Shown: positions 1-6,081 of the stretch, piece by piece
Numbering within the stretch: position 1 is the stretch's first letter
How the letters are laid out: each line of letters starts with the position of its first letter
From: Spirochaetales bacterium
GTDB taxonomy: Bacteria > Spirochaetota > Spirochaetia > DSM-2461
Direction: 5' to 3'
Length of the DNA: 7,557 nt
NCBI GenBank assembly: GCA_002748225.1
Contig: PDRU01000136.1
Span: 1-7,557 of the forward strand
The notes under the pieces: generated by a model
Told to the model about the DNA's origin: nothing
What the model saw: only the letters and a program-made list of their open reading frames with translations
Database searches by the model: none
Translations under genes and position numbers: made by a program

Positions 1-2
1 GA

Positions 3-18
3 AATGGCGTAAGCCATT
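3..18 (+). other. Hairpin with GTAA tetraloop
   Basis: AATGGC (3-8) is the exact reverse complement of GCCATT (13-18), around the loop GTAA, which fits the stable GNRA class when transcribed from the + strand. No T-tract follows, so it is not a typical intrinsic terminator. It could be part of a structured RNA cut by the left edge of the window. Confidence 0.45.
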
Positions 19-34
19 GGAATGGATAGCCCGG

Positions 35-69
35 GCCCGGCCAGTAAATATCTGATTTAGTGGCCGGGC
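35..69. repeat. Long inverted repeat / hairpin
   Basis: GCCCGGCCA (35-43) is a perfect reverse complement of TGGCCGGGC (61-69). Inside it, after one G-G mismatch, TAAAT (45-49) pairs with ATTTA (55-59) around the five-base loop ATCTG. The total is 14 base pairs with one mismatch. A tandem GCCCGG hexamer (29-40) overlaps the left arm. No T-rich tail follows on either strand, so classical intrinsic termination is not supported; a Rho-dependent end, an RNA-stability element or part of a structured RNA are alternatives. A competing small stem GGGC-TTC-GCCC lies at 66-76. Confidence 0.55.
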
Positions 70-150
70 TTCGCCCATAAAAAAGCGGGGGGAAGTAACT
101 GGCAAGGGGCTGTGCTTCAGGGAATGGGCGGAGAAGGCAGCGTTGAGTAC

Positions 151-179
151 TTGACGGATAGTTCCGAGCTGGGTAATAT
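151..179 (+). promoter_or_regulatory. Sigma-70-type promoter of the rimP operon
   Basis: The -35 element TTGACG (151-156, five of six consensus bases) and the -10 element TAATAT (174-179, four of six consensus bases) are separated by exactly 17 bp. Transcription should start near 186, giving an untranslated leader of about 60 nt before rimP. The position directly upstream of the first gene, and the tight spacing of the genes behind it, fit a main operon promoter. It is predicted from sequence only. Confidence 0.7.
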
Positions 180-223
180 GTGAATGTAAGTATATGAACT
201 GTTGAAGAGAGTCCGTGCCCCGG

Positions 224-246
224 CCTCTTTTTTTTTGAGGAGAATA
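224..246 (+). promoter_or_regulatory. rimP ribosome binding site preceded by a nine-T tract
   Basis: GAGGAG (237-242) lies 4 nt before the ATG at 247 and decides the rimP start over an in-frame TTG at 202. Immediately upstream, CCTC (224-227) and a run of nine T (228-236) precede it. CCTC can pair with GAGG (237-240) across the T loop, so the ribosome binding site could be weakly masked. A U-rich stretch just upstream of a Shine-Dalgarno can also help ribosomal protein S1 bind. Either effect is inference. Confidence 0.55.
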
Positions 247-672
247 ATGGATATAAACCCGGAATTACAGGACGATCTGCTGCTTAGCCTGAAAGGCATG
301 GGCCTTTCTCTTGTTGAGCTGTCTGTTTCGCGCCACCGGGGGAATGTTCAGGCAAGCATTGTTTTGTATAAGGACGGCGGTATATCGCTTGATGATTTGT
401 CAGCCGCCCAGAAGACGCTCCGTCCGCGTCTGGAGCTGGAATACGGCAGGGAAAATCTTTCTCTTGAAATATCATCACCCGGTATTTCAAGGAAGATAAA
501 ATCAATAAACGAATATAATATTTTTAAAGGACGGAATATCCGCCTTCTTATTGATGAAGAATGGATTGACGGCCGGCTGGCCGGGCTTGAAGGACAGGAT
601 GTGCTGGTAAATTTTGGAGATAAACAGGAAAGGTTTTCCGTAAATGATATACGGAAAGCCCAATTACAATAA
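247..672 (+). CDS. rimP: Ribosome maturation factor RimP
   Basis: This 141-residue protein is RimP, a cytoplasmic factor that binds the free 30S subunit and helps its late assembly. The N-terminal alpha/beta domain carries the family pattern of an early 'GLSLVELSV' strand and a 'GGISLDDLSAAQK' segment. The conserved 'LEISSPG' motif lies at about residues 73-79, followed by the small SH3-like C-terminal domain with 'FKGRNIRLLI'. The length is slightly below the usual 150 or so. ATG 247 was chosen because of the GAGGAG 4 nt upstream and because the protein then begins where RimP normally does; the in-frame TTG at 202 would add residues without family counterpart. It is first in the operon and directly upstream of nusA, the near-universal arrangement. 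Identity is secure. Confidence 0.93.
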   Translation: MDINPELQDDLLLSLKGMGLSLVELSVSRHRGNVQASIVLYKDGGISLDDLSAAQKTLRPRLELEYGRENLSLEISSPGISRKIKSINEYNIFKGRNIRLLIDEEWIDGRLAGLEGQDVLVNFGDKQERFSVNDIRKAQLQ

Positions 673-696
673 GTGCATAAAGGAGAAAAGACAGAT

Positions 697-2202
697 ATGA
701 ATGCTGACTTTGCCGAATCAATCAGGCAAATCCAGTCTGACCGCGGCATTACAGAGGAACTGGTTCTTTCCACTGTGGAAGAATTTCTGCTGGCCGCTTA
801 CAAGAAGACATTCGGTACGTCTGAAAATGCCGTTGTATCATTTTCGGATACCAACGGAACTGTGGCCATTTATGCCAAGAAAGTGATTGTTGAGGATGAC
901 GATCTTTATGATCCGGTTGCCGAGATTGAACTTTCTGAAGCCATGGAGCTTGTTGAAGACTGCGAAATAGGCGATGAACTGCTTATTGAAATTGATCCAA
1001 AGGAATTTGACCGAGGCGCGGTTCAGTCGGCAAAGCAGAAAGCCCGTCAGAACCTGAGGGAAATACAGAAAGATACGCTTTATTCTGAATTCAAGGATAA
1101 AGTGGGCGAAATGATTATAGGCTATTTCCAGCGTGAAAAAAACGGGACGATATTTGTTGATCTGGGGAAAACCGAGGGTATACTGCCGCGCCGGTTTCAA
1201 TCGCCCAGGGAGGAATATCATCACGGTGACCGCATTAAGGCCATGATTGCTGAAGTTAAAAAAGCTCCCAGCGGTCTGGAAATTATTCTTTCCCGCTCTC
1301 ATGGTGAATTTGTTAAACGCATTTTTGAACTGGAAGTTCCTGAAATATACGATGGAACTGTTGAAATTTTTAAAATAGTGCGCGAGCCCGGATACCGTAC
1401 CAAGGTTGCCGTTTACTCTACCCGTGAAGATGTTGACCCGGTTGGAGCCTGTGTCGGCCTGAAAGGAGTGCGGATTCAGGCAATAGTAAGGGAAATGGAG
1501 GGGGAGAAGATCGATATTCTGAAATACGACAACGACCCCATTGCCTTTATGCGTAACGCGCTCAGTCCCGCGGAAGTGCAGGACATAGTGGTTTTGGACG
1601 GAGCTAAACGTCAGGCTCTGGCCATTGTTCCTGAACAGCAGCTCTCACTGGCCATTGGCAAGCAGGGAATGAACGTCCGTCTGGCCAACCGTCTGGTTGA
1701 CTGGAATATTGATGTGAAAACCGAAGCGCAATTCCAGGAAATGGATGTTTCGCTTGAAATTAACCGCGCTGCTTCAGACTTGTTCAGCGGTATTGGCGAG
1801 GAAGAAGAGATTACCCGTATCAGTGAGCTTCCGGATATACCTGAACGGCTTATTTCCGTTCTGAAAGAAAACGGTATAGAACTGATAGAAACTCTTGTCA
1901 GCCTGACCACCTCGGAACTGGAAGGGCTTTCCGGAATTACACCTGATGATGTTGAACAGATTGAAAAAATAATTGAAGATAACGTGGAGATTATTGAGAG
2001 TGAGGGTGATGATTCGGAGGATGAATCAGAAGAGGAATCAGAGGAAAGCTCCTTTATTGAAACTGATGAAGAAGGGCCTGAAGTGGAAACATACGAATGC
2101 CCCGAGTGTCAGCATCCTATTACCACCGATATGACGGTTTGTCCGTCGTGCGGTGTTGGGCTGAGTTTTGAAGTTGAAGAAGTTGAGGAACAGGAAGAAT
2201 AG
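697..2202 (+). CDS. nusA: Transcription termination/antitermination protein NusA with C-terminal zinc-ribbon-like tail
   Basis: NusA (501 residues) binds RNA polymerase and nascent RNA and modulates pausing, termination and antitermination. Domains in order: the N-terminal polymerase-binding domain (about 1-130), an S1 domain (about 137-201), KH1 (about 215-285, with 'DPVGACVGLKG') and KH2 with 'IGKQG' (GKQG at 321-324). A helix-hairpin-helix-like segment follows (about 375-429, 'LSGITPDDVEQI'), then a strongly acidic linker. The tail has four cysteines as C468-x2-C471-x10-C482-x2-C485, a zinc-ribbon-like pattern absent from E. coli or Bacillus NusA as far as I know. ATG 697 has AAGGAG (680-685) with a rather long 11-nt spacer and gives the normal family N-terminus; a GTG at 673 abutting the rimP stop is less likely. 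The gap to infB is 6 bp. Confidence 0.96.
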   Translation: MNADFAESIRQIQSDRGITEELVLSTVEEFLLAAYKKTFGTSENAVVSFSDTNGTVAIYAKKVIVEDDDLYDPVAEIELSEAMELVEDCEIGDELLIEIDPKEFDRGAVQSAKQKARQNLREIQKDTLYSEFKDKVGEMIIGYFQREKNGTIFVDLGKTEGILPRRFQSPREEYHHGDRIKAMIAEVKKAPSGLEIILSRSHGEFVKRIFELEVPEIYDGTVEIFKIVREPGYRTKVAVYSTREDVDPVGACVGLKGVRIQAIVREMEGEKIDILKYDNDPIAFMRNALSPAEVQDIVVLDGAKRQALAIVPEQQLSLAIGKQGMNVRLANRLVDWNIDVKTEAQFQEMDVSLEINRAASDLFSGIGEEEEITRISELPDIPERLISVLKENGIELIETLVSLTTSELEGLSGITPDDVEQIEKIIEDNVEIIESEGDDSEDESEEESEESSFIETDEEGPEVETYECPECQHPITTDMTVCPSCGVGLSFEVEEVEEQEE

Positions 2203-2208
2203 GTATTT

Positions 2209-3099
2209 ATGGCTGAAGAAACAGAAAAGAAAAAACCAAAAGCGACACTTATTAAACACCGGAAAACAGAGCCTGTAAAAACTGCCGCGGCTGATAAGCC
2301 TTCTACTTCGGAGCGTAAAAAAGTTGTCGTTGTAAAAAAGAAGGTTGTGGTAAAACGCACACCGAAAGCCGTTCCTTCTGAAAGCCCCTCGGAAGCAAAA
2401 AAACAAACTGTTACTGCATCGGAAAAACCGGCTGCTGAAAAAAAACAGCCTGAAGCCGCCTCTGCTTCAGCGGAGAAAAAACAGCCCGAAGCTCCATCCA
2501 AAGCTGAGCCGAAATCTGCGGAAGAGCCCAAAACGGCCAAACAGACAGAAAAAAAACAGAAAGCGGTGAAAGCTCCTGAAGTATCTGCCGCAGAAGGTGC
2601 CGCAAAGACTGAATTATCAGCCAGCGCGCAGGCAAAAAAGCCTTCGGAATCTTCCGCTCAATCTTCAGAACGCATCAGTTCCGGAAAAGATACGCCGGCT
2701 TCGCCGCCCAGGAGAGGTCCGGGCGTTGACGGCAAGGTTCAGGTTCTGGAAACCAAGAGAACCGGAGGACGCGCGGGTGTTGTGGCCGGCCGCCGTGTAG
2801 ACGGCGGTTTTAACCGCCACGGCGGCGCGCAGGCCGGAAGGGGCGGGCAGCGTGATACCCGTCCCGGGCAGTCCGCAACCGTTCAGGCGGTTTCGGCGGA
2901 GCGGCCTCGGGACCGCATCCTTCAGCCGGCAGAAGCAAAAAGTTCTACAAGGCAAAGAAAACCTACGAAAAACATAAGGAAGAACAGGAGAAGATCTATC
3001 ATTACTCCAAGAAAAAACAATCCGTTCAGACGAATCCTGTTCCCAGGGAAATTGATATTATGGAGGTTATTACCGTTTCTGAACTGGCACGGAAAATGA
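2209..3099 (+). CDS. infB: Initiation factor IF2, N-terminal part (5' half of frame-broken infB)
   Basis: This is the N-terminal, low-complexity part of IF2, which is variable between bacteria and contributes to ribosome and subunit binding. It starts at ATG 2209, 6 bp after nusA, with AGG as a weak ribosome binding site. It is rich in Lys, Glu, Ala and Pro, with an alternating Lys/Val tract near residues 37-49 and two copies of 'AEKKQPEA' (2434-2457 and 2470-2493). A Gly/Arg-rich segment follows. After about 2883 this frame stops looking like a gene: it fills with AGA, AGG and ATA codons and ends at 3099, while the frame one base back reads a Gly-rich then Lys/Glu-rich segment that runs straight into the IF2 core. 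The last 70 or so residues of this ORF are therefore probably not real. The natural product is most likely one IF2 of 866 residues spanning 2209-4808. Confidence 0.75.
   Translation: MAEETEKKKPKATLIKHRKTEPVKTAAADKPSTSERKKVVVVKKKVVVKRTPKAVPSESPSEAKKQTVTASEKPAAEKKQPEAASASAEKKQPEAPSKAEPKSAEEPKTAKQTEKKQKAVKAPEVSAAEGAAKTELSASAQAKKPSESSAQSSERISSGKDTPASPPRRGPGVDGKVQVLETKRTGGRAGVVAGRRVDGGFNRHGGAQAGRGGQRDTRPGQSATVQAVSAERPRDRILQPAEAKSSTRQRKPTKNIRKNRRRSIITPRKNNPFRRILFPGKLILWRLLPFLNWHGK
2856..2883 (+). other. Probable frame break in infB (one base missing)
   Basis: The upstream frame (set by ATG 2209) and the downstream frame (set by ATG 3060) differ by one base. The downstream frame is closed by TGA at 2853-2855, so the switch must be after that. 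From 2883 on, the downstream frame reads 'GGFGGAASGP' and continues in good codon usage into the core, so the switch is most likely before about 2883. One extra base makes 2209-4808 a whole number of codons (867 with the stop). For example, one more G in 'ACCGTTCAGG' would give a smooth Thr-Gly-Ser-Gly-Gly-Phe. The exact site cannot be fixed from this sequence. Confidence 0.7.
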
Positions 3100-4808
3100 A
3101 CCTTAAATCGTCTGATCTTATATCCAAACTGATGGGTATGGGCATGATGGTCAGCATTAACCAGCAGATAGATGCGGAAACGGCTACCATTCTTGCGGAC
3201 GAATATGAGTGTAAGGTTAATATTGTCAATCTTTACGATGAAACCATTATAGAATCTGCCGATGACAAGGAAGAAGATCTGGAAGCACGGCCTCCCATTG
3301 TTACAGTTATGGGACATGTTGACCATGGTAAGACTAAACTTCTGGATGCCATACGGAATGCTGATGTTGTTGCCGGAGAACACGGCGGTATAACCCAGCA
3401 TATCGGCGCCTACATGGTTCATACACCCAGGGGAAATATTACCTTTCTGGATACTCCCGGACACTCCGCTTTTACCATGATGCGTGCCCGCGGAGCACAG
3501 ATTACCGATCTTGTTGTTCTGGTTGTTGCAGCCAACGACGGTGTTATGCCTCAGACTGTGGAGGCCATTCAGCATGCCAAGGCTGCCGGTTCACCCATTA
3601 TTGTTGCCGTGAATAAAATGGACCTGCCGGAGGCTAATCCGGACCGGGTAAAACAGCAGCTTTCGGAATATGAACTGATGCCTGAAGACTGGGGCGGAAC
3701 CACTCAGTTTGTTGAAATTTCAGCTTTGAAGAATGAAGGAATTGATGAACTTCTGGATATTCTTATTCTGGAATCTGAAATGCTTGAACTTAAAGCCAAC
3801 CGCAACCGCAACGCGGAAGGTAAAGTTATTGAGTCCAAGGTGGATCAGGGCCGGGGTATTGTTTCCACGGTTCTGGTTGAAAAAGGTACTTTGAAAATTG
3901 GTGACGCGTTTGTTGCCGGTATTTTTCACGGGAAAGTACGCGCCATGTTTGACGACAAGGGCAATCCGGTTAAGGAAGCCGGTCCTTCCATGCCGGTTGA
4001 AATACTGGGATTCTCCGGTGTACCGGATGCCGGTGATCCTTTCCAGGTAACAGCCAATGAGCGTGAAGCCCGTATGTACGGAAGCAAACGCCAGGAACTC
4101 AAAAAAATGGAAAGCGCCCGGAACGTCAAAAAAATTACTCTGGACAACCTTTACGATTCCATTCAGGAAGGCGAAGTTCAGGAGCTGAAGGTTATTATAA
4201 AGGGCGACGTTCACGGTTCTGTTGAAGCACTCCAGTCGACACTGGAAAAGCTCAGCACTCAGGAAATACGCTTAACCTGTATCCGGGCGGCTGCCGGTGC
4301 CATTATTGAAGATGATGTCAACCTGGCCGCGGCTTCCGATGCCATTATTGTCGGCTTCCATGTGCGTCCCACTCCCAAGGCTCAGGCCATAGCTGAACAG
4401 GAAAAGGTGGAGATCCGCAAGTACAATGTTATTTACGACGCGGTTGAAGATGTAAAGGCCGCCATGGAAGGCATGCTCCAGCCGGACTACGAAGAAGTGG
4501 CTGTGGGCCGTGTGGAAGTCCGTGAAACATTTAAGGTGCCTAAAATTGGTACAATTGCCGGCTGTATGGTTACTTCCGGATACATTACCCGGAAGAGCCA
4601 GGTGCATGTTCTGAGGGATAATGTGGAAGTTTACACCGGAGCACTGGCTTCTCTTAAACGTTTTAAGGACGATGCAAAAGAGGTTAAGGAAGGATACGAA
4701 TGCGGTGTCGGTGTGGATGGTTTTAACGACATTCAGATTGGCGATGTGTTTGAAGTTTTTGAGCTGAAAGAAATAGCCAAAAAACTGGGCGAGCCGAAAG
4801 CCGAATGA
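3060..4808 (+). CDS. infB: Translation initiation factor IF2, conserved core
   Basis: These 582 residues contain the complete functional core of IF2, the GTPase that brings formyl-Met-tRNA to the 30S subunit and promotes 50S joining. In order: the IF2_N helical module (about 1-52, 'VSELARKMNLK'), then the G domain with GHVDHGKT (85-92), GITQHIG (110-116), DTPGH (131-135) and NKMD (185-188). Domain II follows, then the linker domains and the initiator-tRNA-binding C2 domain (about 482-582, with 'ECGVGVDGFNDIQIGD'). All GTPase motifs are intact. In-frame coding continues upstream of ATG 3060 to at least 2883, so this ATG is probably internal in the real gene. A weak AGGGA (3045-3049) lies 10 nt upstream, so initiation here, as for the short IF2 forms of E. 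coli, is possible but not shown. The stop overlaps the rbfA start. Confidence 0.93.
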   Translation: MEVITVSELARKMNLKSSDLISKLMGMGMMVSINQQIDAETATILADEYECKVNIVNLYDETIIESADDKEEDLEARPPIVTVMGHVDHGKTKLLDAIRNADVVAGEHGGITQHIGAYMVHTPRGNITFLDTPGHSAFTMMRARGAQITDLVVLVVAANDGVMPQTVEAIQHAKAAGSPIIVAVNKMDLPEANPDRVKQQLSEYELMPEDWGGTTQFVEISALKNEGIDELLDILILESEMLELKANRNRNAEGKVIESKVDQGRGIVSTVLVEKGTLKIGDAFVAGIFHGKVRAMFDDKGNPVKEAGPSMPVEILGFSGVPDAGDPFQVTANEREARMYGSKRQELKKMESARNVKKITLDNLYDSIQEGEVQELKVIIKGDVHGSVEALQSTLEKLSTQEIRLTCIRAAAGAIIEDDVNLAAASDAIIVGFHVRPTPKAQAIAEQEKVEIRKYNVIYDAVEDVKAAMEGMLQPDYEEVAVGRVEVRETFKVPKIGTIAGCMVTSGYITRKSQVHVLRDNVEVYTGALASLKRFKDDAKEVKEGYECGVGVDGFNDIQIGDVFEVFELKEIAKKLGEPKAE

Positions 4809-5152
4809 ATGAAGTCCGCCTGCGCAGAGTTGAAAGCCTGGTCAGAGAACTTGTCAGCACTCTTATAATGCGCGGAGAAGTGAAAGACCCCCGTGTTGAT
4901 GCGTCAGTAACCATTACACGGGTTAAAGCCTCCAAAGATCTCACTTCGGCTTCTATATGGGTCAGCTCTTTCGGCGGTGAAGATGCCACCAAACGTGCGG
5001 CAAAGGGTCTTAACAGTGCGGCCGGTTTTATTCAGGCGCGTATGGGCAGACAGCTGACCATGCGGAACACTCCCCGTTTAATCTTCAAGCCTGACAACTC
5101 CATACGCGAGGGAATGGAAGTTAACCGTCTTATCGATCAGGTTATGGAATAA
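4805..5152 (+). CDS. rbfA: 30S ribosome-binding factor RbfA
   Basis: RbfA (115 residues) is a small KH-fold protein that binds the 30S subunit near the 5' helix of 16S rRNA during late maturation and cold adaptation. The sequence shows the family layout: an N-terminal helix starting 'NEVRLRRVESLVRELVSTLI', the 'DPRV' strand and a beta strand with 'ASIWVSSFG'. The hallmark C-terminal block 'GFIQARMGRQLTMRNTPRL' follows, then 'DNSIREGMEVNRLI'. Its ATG overlaps the infB stop as ATGA and has no clear ribosome binding site of its own, so translation is probably coupled to IF2. Length is typical of the family. Confidence 0.95.
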   Translation: MNEVRLRRVESLVRELVSTLIMRGEVKDPRVDASVTITRVKASKDLTSASIWVSSFGGEDATKRAAKGLNSAAGFIQARMGRQLTMRNTPRLIFKPDNSIREGMEVNRLIDQVME

Positions 5153-5164
5153 GAGCCGGGGATA

Positions 5165-5209
5165 ATGCGCGTCTGCCTGTCTGAACACCCGTTACAGAGC
5201 TGTTTATGA
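5165..5209 (+). CDS. Possible 14-codon leader ORF coupled to truB
   Basis: An ATG at 5165 opens a 14-codon frame that ends with TGA at 5207-5209, overlapping the truB ATG (5206) as ATGA. Upstream lie the partial Shine-Dalgarno-like AAGAG (5151-5155, 9 nt away) and GGGG (5158-5161). TruB itself has no good ribosome binding site, so a short coupled ORF would explain how its start is reached. The peptide has no recognisable features, and an overlap of this kind can arise by chance. Confidence 0.25.
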   Translation: MRVCLSEHPLQSCL

Positions 5210-6081
5210 GTACTCTCTCTCCGCCGTCTGCCATATTTGTATTGAACAAACCGGAAGGCGTATCCAGTTTCGCGGCGCTGGGAAGTCTTAAACGGACGCT
5301 CGGCACGCGTAAAGTGGGGCATGCCGGCACTCTGGATCCCTTTGCATCCGGGGTGCTTGTAGCCATGTCCGGAAAACTGACCAGAATTGCGCCGCTGCTT
5401 TCCGGAATGGATAAAACCTACACGGCAGTATTCAGATTCGGGGAGGAAACAGACACGCTGGATCCCGAAGGAGAGCTTATTGCCGAAGCCCCGCTTCCGG
5501 ATGAAACAGCCATCCGCAGCGCGGCCGCAAATTTCCTGGGTGAGATAAGCCAGATACCTCCGGCGTTTTCGGCTGTAAAAATTAAGGGACAGCGTGCCTA
5601 TTCCCAGGCCCGCAAAGGAAGGGCTGTCGACATTCCTCCCCGTACTGTGACTGTTCATGAAATGGAAATTCTCGGCTGGACGCCGCCGGATCTGAGAGTA
5701 CGTATTCGCTGTTCCAAAGGTACCTATATCCGCTCCATTGCCCGTGACTGGGGGCTGGCAGTAAACAGCCGAGCCTACTGTTTCAGTCTGCGCCGGGACG
5801 CCTCAGGACCGTTTAGGCTTTCTGAAAGTACCGGTATACAGCAGTGCAGTGCAGATGACGGTATAAGCGCGCCGGCTCTTTTTAAGCTGTTGAATCTGCC
5901 TGTGCTCCGGGTAAGCGCCCTGACAGCCGGCAGTCTGCGCCATGGACGGCCGCTGAAGAGCATTCCCGGTTTACCGCTTTGTAATGAGCGCCGGTTTTTA
6001 CTGATCGATCCTGCCGGTGCGCCGGCGGCTTTTATTGAAAACAGCCGGGGAGCTCTCTCTTACCGCATTGTTTTTGATTGA
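5206..6081 (+). CDS. truB: tRNA pseudouridine(55) synthase TruB
   Basis: TruB (291 residues) converts uridine 55 in the T-loop of tRNAs to pseudouridine, in the cytoplasm, and also acts as a tRNA chaperone. The catalytic motif GHAGTLDP is present, with the nucleophilic aspartate at residue 44. Further family motifs are the early 'LNKPEGVSS' (13-21), 'KTYTAVFRFGEETDTLD', 'PPAFSAVKIKGQRAY' and 'CSKGTYIRSIARD'. The C-terminal 60 or so residues ('SLRHGRPL' onward) resemble the small PUA-like end of bacterial TruB. ATG 5206 is the first usable start after an in-frame TGA at 5182. No proper Shine-Dalgarno precedes it, so translation may rely on coupling. Position after rbfA is standard. Confidence 0.95.
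   Translation: MSTLSPPSAIFVLNKPEGVSSFAALGSLKRTLGTRKVGHAGTLDPFASGVLVAMSGKLTRIAPLLSGMDKTYTAVFRFGEETDTLDPEGELIAEAPLPDETAIRSAAANFLGEISQIPPAFSAVKIKGQRAYSQARKGRAVDIPPRTVTVHEMEILGWTPPDLRVRIRCSKGTYIRSIARDWGLAVNSRAYCFSLRRDASGPFRLSESTGIQQCSADDGISAPALFKLLNLPVLRVSALTAGSLRHGRPLKSIPGLPLCNERRFLLIDPAGAPAAFIENSRGALSYRIVFD

Larger units (their letters stand above)
1..150. other. Unassigned upstream stretch with two hairpins, no recognisable gene
   Basis: I recognise no complete gene here. On the + strand frame 1 is closed by TAA at 10 and TAG at 58, frame 2 by TGA at 53 and frame 3 by TAG at 27. A frame-1 stretch from 61 to the TGA at 181 is open for 40 codons but has no start with a ribosome binding site, and its end lies under the promoter at 151-179. 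The stretch may be the end of an upstream transcript, an untranslated region or part of an RNA gene that begins left of the window. No tRNA T-loop consensus is visible. Confidence 0.5.

Noticed and set aside
61..183. 40-codon open stretch ending at TGA 181, possibly the end of an upstream protein
   Set aside because: It begins right after a TAG at 58, has no start with a ribosome binding site, and its last part overlaps the promoter; no family is recognised.
202..246. TTG at 202 as the rimP start, adding 15 residues
   Set aside because: No Shine-Dalgarno precedes it, the added residues come from the T-tract and ribosome binding site, and ATG 247 has GAGGAG at 4 nt.
2936..2942. A run of five A that could let a lysyl-tRNA slip back one base and join the infB frames
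   Set aside because: A slip here would discard the Gly-rich stretch at 2883-2936 that reads naturally in the core frame, so the switch should be earlier.
3012..3018. A slippery heptamer A_AAA_AAC in the upstream infB frame, which could allow a programmed -1 shift into the core frame
   Set aside because: It has the right phase, but the coding signal already lies in the downstream frame from about 2883, well before this site. I see no clear stimulatory structure behind it, and the upstream frame there is full of AGA/AGG codons. A missing base explains the data better.
2922..3575. Long open frame on the - strand across the infB core
   Set aside because: It lies opposite well-conserved IF2 sequence, shows no family features, and has no supporting start signal.
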